DNA of 64,000 bases from Datisca glomerata (Eukaryota > Streptophyta > Magnoliopsida > Cucurbitales > Datiscaceae), in assembly GCA_003255025.1 (NCBI GenBank), contig QANY01009435.1, positions 310,001-374,000 of the forward strand. The letters are read 5' to 3'. A program made the translations under genes and the position numbers. Below are positions 36,201-46,937 of this stretch, one piece after another; positions within the stretch are counted from its first letter, which is position 1; each line of letters begins with the position of its first letter. The notes under the pieces were generated by a model. That model was given only the letters and a program-made list of their open reading frames with translations. It was not told the origin of the DNA and made no database searches.

Positions 36201-39200
36201 GAAGATATTATCCTAATTGTATGAGCATGATGACATACCATTTAACTGTTTAATGGGTGCATGAGTGACTCATGCTAAGTTCACTTGGTTCTGAATTTTC
36301 TGGTTTTGGACCATGGGCTCGTAATCATGTGTCCTTACACAGAGACGTCATTTGCCTCTGTTGGAGTTTAAGAATCTTGAGAACTTTAAGCATTGCTAGC
36401 AAGGTGTTGAGTGAACTAGAGCTTCGGAATGTGATGATAGTTGCTAGCAATATCTGCAACTTATTTATGCGTTTTTCCATTCTTTTTTGTTACTCATTGG
36501 GTTTCATGTTGTTGTAGGTTAGTGTGGCCGCGTGACCTTTGCTATGTACGTTATTGGCGTCGGAATGATGATGGAAGTTATGGTTAGTTTTCTTGTCTTC
36601 ACGTTGTGTTTCTTGTATTGTTTCAGGTGAAGTTATAATATTTCTTTTCATCATGCAGTTGTGTTATTTCGTTCTAGGGAGCATGAGAGTTGTTGTCCCC
36701 AGCCAGGGTATGTGCGGGCACATATTGAGAGTGAGTCCCATTATATCTTGAGTCATAGATTTTGATGGCAGAAACTATTTAAGTTTCTCGACTCTAGCCA
36801 TTTAATGACCGTTGTGTTGTCCATTTTTCTTAGGTGGAGGATTCAACATTTCTCCTCTTAAACCAAGAAATGGAAAGCCCAGAGTACAGGTGCAGCATCT
36901 TATGCAGATTGATCTGAAAGGATGGGGCGTGGGCTATGTCTCATCATTTCAGCAACATTGTCTTCTGCAGGTGTTAAATAGTGTTGCTGGTAGGGCCTTT
37001 ACTATTTTGACCTGTACCATAGAATTAGGAGTGTCTTGTATTGCATTCATTCAGGGTTTGACGCATATGTGTGGTTATATTATAATATTTTTGTCTTTTT
37101 CCGTTTATAGGAGCACTTGAGGATTAAAGAGTGTTCAGTATGACAGTTGATTATCTAACCCTTAGTTAAGGCGGGAGAACAGGGAGGGCCTTTACCTGGG
37201 AATTATCCTTGTAAGTCAGTGATCCATATATGGGTTGGGACCTATTGTTGAAAGCGGACTGACCACTAAACTCACTTGAATTTGAGTTTGAAATCCTCCG
37301 TAATAACGATTCATCTTAAGAGATATGGGGGATGCTATGGGTGTAACAAACTCCATTGTGAAGTTCAGTTGATTAGCCGTATCCTTGGATGGCACCTCAA
37401 GTGATATCCTAACAATGGTTTCAAAGCTTTAGGAGAGAGGGGGGGGAGGGGGGGGGGTGTTGGTGGGGCATGACCCAAATATTGAACCATTGGTTTTTAA
37501 TAAAGGGTGTATCTCTATGAGTTCCTCAAGTGGGGCAGCCATAGAAGTTGAGAATTATTATTGGATGAGCTGAATTCCCTCAGCACTGAATGTTTAGGAA
37601 ATTGATTTATCCTAGGTGTGCATAGACTCCAAAAACTTCATACTCAAAGTTGAACCCTCTCTATTCATAACAAATGGTAGATTTTGAGATAGAGTATGTG
37701 TGTGCGTTACAGTTATCTTACATAAATGACAATTTTGGAGATTCTAACCGGGGGGGGGGGGGGGGGGGGGGGNNNNNNNNNNNNNNNGGGGGGGGTTAGC
37801 TCAAGGAAAGGTAGAAAGAGATGAGGATCCAATGGAAATGGTTGAATCATGGTGTTGTATGGTTCCACGTCTTCTTATATTCTCCAGGATCTTCTCCACA
37901 ATAAAAGATAGTCTAGAAGAATAAAAACACAAAAGAAGGGAGATAGAAGACTATAAAGTGTAATTAGTTGGAGCTCTTCTACGTTTTGTTTTGAATTTCC
38001 CTATTCACTTCATATGCTAATTTCATCTTAATAATTCTACTAAAATCATATCTAAGTTATTATGGACAAAAGAAGGAAAAAAGGGAAGAAGAGTAGTATC
38101 ATAGCATGTACTTTGAGTTGCAGTGTTTTATTAGTTTTCATTGTCTTTTTAGTTTACAATCATTAACCCAAGGAATCTTATAATTACTCTTTTTCTGGTT
38201 GACTGTGGGGTTGTGGAATATATAATATCTGAGAAGTGAAGTGGGGCAGAGAAAGGTGAATACGTTAAGTGGTGGAGGAAGGTGCTAGAGTCTTGGATTT
38301 GTTGTTATGATTTTTTATTTTTTTCCTATCAACTTTTTAATCAATTTAAGCATTTCTTCTTGACAGGGTTGCGTGAATGGTTTGCTCAAACAGATGAAAG
38401 GAATGCTCCTCCTAGAATCCCAGTTATGGTCAACATGAATTCTGCTTCTGTTTCTTCACAGAAGAGCAATAAGCTGCATGAATCGACTGTTAATCCCAGC
38501 ACTTCTGTTGATCAAATAAATGCCGCAAATAGAAACTCCGTTATGATGGATGAGTATTCTGATGAAGAAGACGAATTTCAAATAACCGATGCTGATCAAC
38601 AGGTGAGGTTTAAAGTTGTTTTCAATGCATCTCACATTATTTTAACATAATCTTTCGAAACTTTCAGGCATACACAACCGGACTTGAAAATGATGTTAAG
38701 AGAACAAGTAAGTGCTTGGTACACTATTTTGTTTTGTTCTGTTTCCACAAGTTCCTCAGATGCAAGTTTTGATTGCGAAGTGCTTTGATGAACTAGTTTT
38801 GGAAGAAGAACCAACAGATCAAATCGATTTATCCTGTTTCATGGGTAACTTGCGGCGTGATGAACGTGACAATGCACGTGACTGCTGGAGAATTTCTGAT
38901 GGGAACAACTTCAGAGTTCGTAGTAGGAATTTCTGTTATGACAAATCAAAGGTCATCTGTCTTTTTCTGCTGCTTTATCACAATGTATTTTTCTGCTTAG
39001 AAATTAACTCCAGCAAGGAGTAGACTTGCCGCCTGCCTTGTTGGGCTCATCCTGATATCCTTTTTTTGTGTTGTGTCTGAAGATCCCTGCAGGCAAACAT
39101 TTAATGGATCTTGTTGCTGTTGATTGGTTCAAGGACACAAAGAGAATGGATCATGTTGCTAGGCGTCAAGGATGTGCAGCTCAAGTAAGTTCCAGAATTT

Positions 39201-42200
39201 CATGTCTTTCATCATTACTCATTTTGATTGGTTTCAGGGGTTTATGTTTGTTTTTTTTTTAAATTAGTCGTACTCCTTCCTGGATCTGTAAAACCCTCCA
39301 GAAGGAATTGGATCTTGCTCATTTGTTAAGATACCTTCTTCGTCTAGATCAAACATGAATCATCATGGGGACGAATTAACAATGCAACAGATATGTTATG
39401 ATTATGCTTCTTATAGTATCCAAGTAATAGTTATATGTTCTACCGTCTCACTTTTCTGCTAACGTGAGATGTAAATTCCTGTGGTTATTCAAACGCAGAC
39501 CAGGTCTGGCTCTTAAACTGCTACTTTCGTCACGCTTCTTATTAAGGTCTATAAATAATTAGAAATGAAGAGTCATCATAACCGCTTTAAGCAATTAATT
39601 TGAATTGTGAATATCCCCAATATTGAATCCTCCTAGAACTAAGAAGTAAGACCCAAAAGTAATACATTGAAAGAACTAAAAAGGGGATTTGATGTGCTAG
39701 TATGTTGGTTGCCAAGAACCATTAATATACCCAACTAGTTTTGAAGTCTTTAGTTAGTTTGGTTGATCCTAATTTCTATTGGAACCCTTTTGCAGAGCCT
39801 CGAAAAGTTTTTGTTCTTATGGAAAATGTAAAACAAGTGACAAAACATTCAACCAAAAAACAAAGAACAAGAAAAAATGATGTTCCAGGTTTATGTTATT
39901 GCGAGGATTGAACTTGCAGGTGATGCCCAGTTCCTATGCCACCCCAATGTAATTTGATATATTGTTTCTTGATATGGGGAACTTAATTCATGGTGTCTTA
40001 AAAATAGACTTCTGACCGTAATTAATTTTAATGTGATGATTGTAACATTGAAAAAAATACGTCTCATGAGAACTATTTTACATTTGCCTAATACCTAGAG
40101 CTGTTCAAACATGCATGTTTGTATAAGAGACATGTCAGGACAGGTTAATGTCCTCACTCAACACTCTTTAGAATTGGTTACACATTAGTAGCTGTGCTAA
40201 ATAAACCAAAGCAAGGAAATATGTTAAAGCAATCTTAGAAGTTGAATAATCTATTTTTGTTTCAGTTAGTGAGCGTAGATAATATTATTTCTCATTTTTC
40301 TTATCGGTAGATAATATTATTTTTCATTGAAGTCTTTATGATGTCCCTTTGGGGACATCCGATAAAATTGAAGCCTTCATGACATCCTGGGCCGCTTTCA
40401 TGTACACATTTACAGGTGGCCTCAGAAAAAGGACTTTTTTCTCTGGTAATAAATTTACAAGTAAGTTTTCAATATTCATTTAATTTTAAATACGAGGTTT
40501 GGAACGATGGAGAGGTCGATTGTGAAAATATGCTACTTGTAGGTACCCGGGTCAACACACTACAGTATGGTATTTTATTTTGTGACAAAGGAATTAGTTC
40601 TGGGATCTCTGTTGCAACGTTTTGTTGATGCTGATGATGAATTCCGCAACAGCAGGCTGAAGCTCATCCCATCAGTTCCCAAGGTAGTACCTGGTTTGTC
40701 TTTAGTTTCACGAAAAGCAGGTCTGTCAAGATTTTTTCCTTGTAGCTGTTTTTTGTCTTAATATTGTTTTTGCGGATAAGTCTTGACATGTTTACCCTTG
40801 TGAGCATCTTTTGCTTGACTGTACCACTGAGGTTCTCATTTTTAAATAGCGATCAGATAGGGTGAGTTGTTTACAAAAAAGCAAGCTCTACTGCTTTTTC
40901 TCAAAAGCAATGGCTGAGTGATCTCGGCTTTAATAATCGATAATACTAACACTGATGGTGCTAGCCACTAATTTCCATTGCTTTCTTTATCTGATATTGC
41001 ATTGTCCAGCGTTGGGCTTCCGATAAATGTGGGTCAACATACTGATTATGCACTTTTATGTACATGAGCTAGTGACAACTTGAAGCATCTTTCCTCGATG
41101 TCAAAGTCAGCCCTTCACCACATGTTATGTGATGAGGTCTAGGTCCTAGACTCTAGGGTGCACTCCATCTTCTAGACTATGGGTTGCTTTGAGTGAACCA
41201 TGATCCAACATAATTTCTTACAAGGACGTATTGGCCACTTTTGCCTTCATCTTCCTATTGTCACCGGAAATGAAATTTTTAGTCTACCAATGGACTGCAT
41301 TTCTCTACTGCGTTGCAGGTCTATAAACGTCATTAGTAATATAGTTGTTTGTCCTATAAAAATATAGTTTTAGTCTTGCAATTTTTATTAAATTTAGACA
41401 TCCACAATGTTATCCCCCCCTTTAGAAACAAATAAAAACTAAAGAAGACAATTCTCTGATGTTCATTTAAATGAAAGCAACAGAACAATTTAATTTTGGT
41501 CGATGACATTATTTACTTGCATAGTTGCATGTCAAGGTCATTTTTGTTGTACATATTTAGTTTGTAGTGATTTTACAAATGCAAAGACTTGATATTTATT
41601 TTAAATGCCAGTTTATTGGTAAAATTGCCATGGATCAAGTGTTTTTAGTTGCATTTGCATGTCCTACCTTGAGTTTGACTTGGTGAAATTTGATTGGACC
41701 AGTATTTGACTGGAGCCTTCATAATCTCATCTTTGATAAAGCAGTGTCTGCTCATTGAGTGATGTGCACGAGTAGGAAAATCCTTATGGGTCACTCCTTT
41801 TCAGTTTGCTGTTAGTTGAACCAATTGAAGAATCCCTTCACTTAGTTTAACCTTTTCTTCTTAGGTGATTGTTTTTTGGTCCTATTGTGTGATACGTCAG
41901 CACACTGATTTTCATGATACTATGCAGGGCTCTTGGATTGTGCGCCAGAGTGTTGGAAGCACTCCTTGCTTATTGGGAAAGGCAGTTGATTGCAACTATA
42001 TACGTGAACCTGACTACTTAGAAGTAAAAACCTTGAAGATTTTATAATCTACTTTTCCTGTTTTCGGGCCGACCGACCTTGGAGACATAACATCAATGTT
42101 GTCTGATATTCTTTTTTGCTCTGCAGATTGACGTTGATATTGGTTCTTCTACTGTTGCCAATGGAGTTTTGGGGCTTGTCGTTGGTGTAATTACGACATT

Positions 42201-42529
42201 GGTGGTTGATATGGCTTTCCTTGTACAGGTTCGTTAACTTTGATAATGCTTGATCACAGTTTCTTGTCTACTAAGAGATCTGCCTGCCAAAATTTATACT
42301 GTTTAAGTCGTTATTTGCTGATTCGGTAAGGTTGTTTCAGGTTCTGAAATATAACTTCCAATTTGCAAGTTAAGATCTACGATGATATAAAAAACGTGTC
42401 CTTGGTTCTTTCAATTTGCAGGCAAATAGTACCGATGAGTTACCAGAGCGGCTAATTGGTGCAGTCCGTGTTTCTCATATAGAGCTCTCATCGGCTATAG
42501 TTCCAAAGCTGGTCCTAGATACATTATGA
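30245..42529 (+). CDS. EDR2: EDR2-like protein (PH-START-DUF1336), 22 exons
   Basis: Negative regulator of powdery-mildew resistance and mildew-induced cell death in Arabidopsis; it binds PI4P and acts at endosomes, ER and plasma membrane. Exons: 30245-30385, 30515-30589, 30844-30897, 33134-33199, 33451-33554, 34919-34986, 35099-35215, 35374-35414, 35538-35638, 35874-35969, 36518-36582, 36659-36730, 36834-36989, 38367-38602, 38668-38707, 38797-38951, 39083-39184, 40416-40460, 40543-40683, 41928-42023, 42127-42228, 42422-42529. All are GT-AG, 2181 nt, 726 aa (Arabidopsis 718). PH domain is about residues 1-110, START about 195-385, an acidic linker about 445-465 (Asp-Glu-Tyr-Ser-Asp-Glu-Glu-Asp), and DUF1336/EDR2_C about 507-722. 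ATG 30245 begins Met-Ser-Thr-Lys-Val-Val-Tyr-Glu-Gly-Trp as in the family. Donors at 34987 (GTCGAC) and 38952 (GTCATC) are weak matches but keep frame. No inactivating change was seen. Confidence 0.92.
31455..31592 (+). mobile_element. tRNA-derived SINE in EDR2 intron 3
   Basis: GATAGCTTAACAGGCTTAGG (31465-31484) fits an internal A box and GGTCTTGAGCTCAAATCC (31504-31521) a B box. A T-rich tail follows near 31577-31584. This spacing is that of tRNA-derived pol III promoters in plant SINEs. Confidence 0.6.
32430..32451. repeat. CA dinucleotide microsatellite
   Basis: About eleven CA units without interruption. Confidence 0.95.
36990..38366 (+). other. EDR2 intron 13 with G-runs and assembly gap
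   Basis: G-rich runs lie at about 37437-37460, and a 23-base G run (37750-37772) is followed by 15 N (37773-37787) and more G. Reads evidently failed at this tract. No gene is seen in the intron. Confidence 0.8.
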
Positions 42530-43559
42530 CTGGCAGATCATTGAACTTTACTGGCTTGAAAACTTAATTCATTCAGATTTGCATTTACCATATCTTCTGC
42601 TCCATGGTTAACTCGCAGCGATTGGTGGAGGATATAGCAAGTCTTTTGAGAGTGGGATGTCTGTTAGAATAGATTTGGTGGAGAACCCCCATTTGGAAAA
42701 GATCTGTCACTACATTTGATTGCTTGATAAGCTCTATATCACGAAATTAATTCTTTCGTTCCTTCTAAAGGCTGTTTGATTGATGTAGGTTTATTGAAAG
42801 GAAGACCAGAACGATGGAGGAAGAAAAGAAAAACAGACATAACATCAGTTAAGCATGTACAGACATCTGATCATATGAACATCGATTGATCATTTGCCTG
42901 GTCTTCCCAGTGTTCTGCTTTTATTGTTTCAGGCGTTAATCTTCTATTTTCTGCATCATGGGTTGAAGAAACTGTTGTATAATTTAGATGTAATCAGTGT
43001 AAGAAGCATTTTTCAGTCGGTGGTTATACTTTCATATGAATTATGGAGAAACTGATCAGATTATTAAGTTCAAATTATTGTGTTCCATGGCATCTTTTGT
43101 ACTCATGTCAAATTGGGGAAAAAAAGGAAAGTCAATTTATGCTTTTGATGTTACTAGTAGAAACTCAAGCAAATGTTCAATTTGAGCCAATTACTCTTTA
43201 GTATGGTATACATGTTTAACACCCGATTGGAATTAGTCTAATACAATTACAATCAGAATAGCAAGGAATTCAGATTCAGAGATGATTGTTTTATTTCCTG
43301 AAACCCAGAGAGTGAGGATTTGCTCAACTCTTTACTGAGAAAAATAAACAACAAATCTCCGTTGTGTATATTTGAAAGGAAAGAAAACAACTGATTTGAT
43401 GTGCTTGTTGATCATTTTTCAGAGAGAAAAGTTGACTAGTGAGTGTATTTGGATAAAAGAGTGGGCATATACCATAAAATTCTAGAAATATTGTTGGATA
43501 TATCTTGTTTACAAAACCCAAAATGAATGATTTTCCGATGGAGAAGTAGAAATAGCTTC
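42530..43559. other. EDR2 3' UTR and spacer
   Basis: Non-coding. The 3' UTR probably extends to about 43080. Beyond it there is AT-rich spacer up to the first block shared with the UGT duplications. Confidence 0.5.
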
Positions 43560-44302
43560 CTACTCAATAATCAATGAAACAAATATAATATCTCATGCAA
43601 TACTCAATATTTTTGAACTTATTTCATTATAAACACAGAGTAGAAGTGAACTTGAATCCGTAACTTTTATATATATAGATGACGGGGCTTGTCCAAAATC
43701 ATCTTTTAAATGTAATAGACTATTATAAACATCTAATAAAGAAATGAAAGTAAAATTTATGAAAGATCAAATAGATGTCAATTTCAAATAAGTACTATCA
43801 GATTTAGATTCTATTTACAGGCTGAAAAAAAGAAGCAGCCATAAATAAACGTAGTTTCCACTTAATTATACACGGGACACAAAGTAAAAGGAACTTTTTC
43901 AAGTCATATAACAATTAGCTGGCCAGGGTGCTTGTTGGTTGATAAACTTAGTAAAGGCATCAAATGAAGCTAATGAGCTTGAAGGAAAACCATTCACGAA
44001 CTTATCCTTTAGATGATCAGCCCTTTGTCTTATATTTTCATCACTCAAGACCTTCTCTATTCCATTCACTATGTCTTCCTTTGAACACTATCAGCTTTTG
44101 GGTATCTCTCTGACACCATCATTCCCACCTTCAAATAGCTCACCACCAACTTGGCATTGTAATATTGGTCTCCCCCTTATTGGCCATGCTATAATGGGGA
44201 TTTTTGAGTATTCTATAGTATATTTAAAAAATAATAATTAAAATACAGTATTTTTGAAATTAGTTCAAAAAATAAGGTGTAATGGTACACTTAGGATAAA
44301 TG

Positions 44303-44460
44303 CGTCTTTACAAAAAACGCTTTCGTGGTAGCGTGACCACAAATATGAGGCCACGTAGAAGGCGTTTTTTGTAAAGACGCCTTCATAAAAGTAGAAGGCG
44401 TCTTTACAAAAGACGCCTTCATTAATAGTAGAAGACGTCTTTTATAAAGGCGCCTTCAAC
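44303..44460. repeat. Palindromic ~27-bp motif array in the MULE
   Basis: Repeated units such as GAAGGCGTCTTTACAAAAGA followed by CGCCTTC read nearly the same on both strands; three to four copies lie in a row. A weaker copy lies near the right end (about 45035-45085). Confidence 0.8.
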
Positions 44461-44562
44461 ACAAAATTTCTAACTTATCGATTTATATTAAAAATCTCAT
44501 TGATTGTAGCATTCAAAGCAGACAATTCCAATAAGAACGCTTTGATTTCCCCTCAAGAGTAA

Positions 44563-45036
44563 ATCCCTTTGCCCATAGAAATTAATAAAAATCAGAAAAG
44601 AATAGGGAAAGTCAAAAAATCTTCAAAACGAGTAAAAACTATCTGTACAGATGAAACTCCTTACTGTACCTTGGATTTGGATTACAATGAAGCTGCTACC
44701 AAACTTGAAAATATCTACAAGCTTAGCCCTGCAACTGACTCTTCTAAAGTAGAAGAAAAAGATGGTTTGCTGAGGAGAGGAAGAAAAAGAGGGAAGAAGG
44801 TTTTCGAAGATGATGAGAAATCAGAGAAGAGTACTAATGATAATGTAGTCAGGAACATGACAAAGAAAACCAGACGGTTGAATCTTAATAAAAAAATTGC
44901 GTTTCAAAATAACAAGGAAGAGAAAAGAAAAGATTCCGAGGATGAAAATGATAAAATCCAGAAATTTGTTCAGGATTATTCGACTTCTAGAAAGCAGAAG
45001 CATATGTCTTTGCAAAAGACTTTCAGGCTGCACTGA
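44563..45036 (+). pseudogene. Captured gene fragment, resembles plastid sigma factor N-terminal region
   Basis: Open frame from 44563 to the TGA ending at 45036 without an early ATG. It encodes a lysine-rich protein with Leu-Asp-Tyr-Asn-Glu-Ala-Ala near residue 37 and Lys-Leu-Glu-Asn-Ile-Tyr-Lys-Leu-Ser-Pro just after. Basic Arg/Lys runs follow, and a Glu-Asp-Glu-Asn-Asp-Lys-Ile segment precedes Asp-Tyr-Ser-Thr-Ser. From memory this order resembles the variable region before the conserved domains of plant SIG5/SIGE plastid sigma factors; none of the DNA- or core-binding regions is present. The frame is uninterrupted while the host UGT has many lesions, so capture may be recent or the sequence may be translated. 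Family assignment is tentative. Confidence 0.5.
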
Positions 45037-46343
45037 AGGTATCTTTTATAAAAACGACTTTTACCAACTGGAATTCATCTTTAGAAAAAACGTATTCCAA
45101 CATGATTAAAACTACATTAATTTTGAAATTAATTTCAAAATTACCTTATTTTTAGAATCTTTTTTAAAAATCACATTAAACCTGAAAATTTCCCGCTATA
45201 AGGGTACCCCTCCTACTATTGCTTCTACAGTTGAATTCTAACCGCAATGTGTTATAAATCCACCCGTTGATTTATGCCTCAGTATCATCAGCTGTGGTGC
45301 CCATCCGTATACTATCATTCCCCTTTTACTACTTTCTCACTCAACCCTTTTGTCTCAATCAGAACTTCCTTACCCGATTCTTCGATTTGGATGACCCATA
45401 TGAATGGTCGGGTTGATTCCTCCAATGCCTTCGCTAGCTCCGGGTATTCTTCCTTTGAAGGACTCACTTCACTTCCGAATGACACGTATATTACTGACCC
45501 GAGGTTTTGAGTGCAACCACTCCATGATCTCATCCTCTTTGTTGTTGGATTTGGCATCGGGTCTGATTTCCCCATCCAGAAGAACTGAATTGGTTGACTT
45601 CCAAAACTGATCCGGTAAAAGTGGACCCACTCCCCAAACGGGTTTCTGGGTTAAATCCGCAACGTAATCAAGAAAAACATGCTCCAGATCGTCACAAGTG
45701 TTGAAAAGTATAGCCACAGAATTCTTCACCTCCTCGACCCATGGAGCAGGTTAACCAGGTAAAGGAGGCCCTCGTGGACGTTCCGACCCGCCAGCGTGTG
45801 AAGGCGGAGGCAGCCAGGGACGTCTCTGTTTCAGATCCGAATAGGACAGAACCATAACATTTGGTAATCCAGGTAACTTCCGGATTTCACCAGGGATCAT
45901 GTCGGCGGGTCGGACCAACCAGGAAGCATGTTGAACAGAGGCCCAACAAGCGCTGGAAGTGACGAAGGTGACAGTAGGAATAGCGAATTTGGAAAACACA
46001 TGATGGGTATTACCAATAATGTGGTCAATCACAGCACAAACAGGTGGGGTGGATCCATTATTATGTCTATGGGTGAGAAGGGCTTCAATTGATTGGGTCA
46101 CGTGGTGATGGAAACGGTGGAATGGGTCAGAGGAAGAGGGAGGAGATGAAGATGAGAGAAGAGAGAGTTGGAAAAGAGAGGATTGAAGAAGAGATGAAGG
46201 AACAGAGGAGGAGAGATCAGAAGGAAGAAGAAGGGTTATATTGTAATCACGAAGGAGGAGGTGTTTGCAGAGTTCCATGCATGGGAAGAGATGGCCTTGT
46301 CCATTCCTGGGAACCACCATTATCTCACCACCTGCTATTTTAC

Positions 46344-46937
46344 TTTGATTTGTGAAAGACAGTATTGTAACTGTAAAGAGTGACTAAGAACTTGGCACAA
46401 GTTTCAGAATTCAGATTTTCTTGTTGGGACCTTTAGAATGTTTGGTGGTAGTCAACTACTTTTTTTCTTCCACTTACATTGTTTTTTATAAAAATGATCA
46501 TGGTTGTGTTGTACATTATGCATGCTCTTTATATTTTTTCCCATTCAAAATAATAACTAATAAGAATCTTCATTAAAATATAAAAATTAATTAAAAAAAA
46601 TATTGATCTGTTACCAACAAGAAAAAATGTGAAGCGGAGTTCACAGCGATGAGATTGTGTAATCAAAATGAGAAAGATGAGAACAAGATGAGAGAGATAT
46701 GGTATAACCATTGAAAGTTTAATATTCTCTGATAGTAGTCAATTCCATCAAAGAAGAACTTGGCTTTAAATAGCCAAAAATAACAGAGTTGTAACAAACT
46801 AAAAAGAGACGTAAAAAAAGGAACATGTATTCTAGGACCTAAAAACTAGGAGATAATAATCTGTAAAATATACAAATACTCTTGATTAGAGTTTAGAAGT
46901 AGCCAAAGTGGTTAGAAGATGTCCTGTTTCATGTATG
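46344..46937. other. Duplicated UGT 5' flank and AT-rich spacer
   Basis: 46344-46460 matches the 5' flank of the intact UGT (50369-50492), with some bases inserted or lost. From 46461 on, AT-rich DNA contains no gene. Confidence 0.6.

Larger units (their letters stand above)
44197..45194 (+). mobile_element. Mutator-like element carrying a gene fragment (likely Pack-MULE)
   Basis: 998 bp with a 9-bp target duplication. Its ends GGGGATTTTTGAGT... and (reverse complement) GGGAAATTTTCAGG... are imperfect inverted repeats; similarity continues patchily for about 90 bp (TTTAAAAAA, TTTTGAAATTA). It encodes no transposase. Inside are a palindromic motif array (44303-44460) and a 155-codon open frame (44569-45036). 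Comparison with the intact UGT gives the exact insertion point, so its limits are well supported. Confidence 0.85.
44188..45203. repeat. 9-bp target site duplication flanking the MULE
   Basis: GCTATAATG (44188-44196) and GCTATAAGG (45195-45203) match in 8 of 9 bases. The intact UGT has the single sequence GCTATAAGGGG at the same point. Confidence 0.85.
43923..46338 (-). pseudogene. UDP-glycosyltransferase pseudogene, split by a MULE
   Basis: Near-copy of the intact UGT at 48951-50363. Defects relative to it: start ATG changed to ATA (46336-46338); a Glu codon changed to TAA (45751-45753); a 2-base deletion near 45502; 1-base deletions near 45328 and 44080; a 1-base insertion near 44175; stop codon changed to TGG (43923-43925). 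It also has a 1-kb transposon (44197-45194) inside the PSPG sugar-donor box. The flanks are duplicated too (about 43560-46460 versus 48745-50492), so the copy arose by segmental tandem duplication and then decayed. Without the transposon the body is over 90 percent alike by eye, so the loss is fairly recent. Confidence 0.93.

Noticed and set aside
46089..46355. Glu/Arg-rich 88-codon ORF on the + strand
   Set aside because: Antisense of the Ser/Leu-rich N-terminal part of the UGT pseudogene; the same shadow occurs at 50114-50386.
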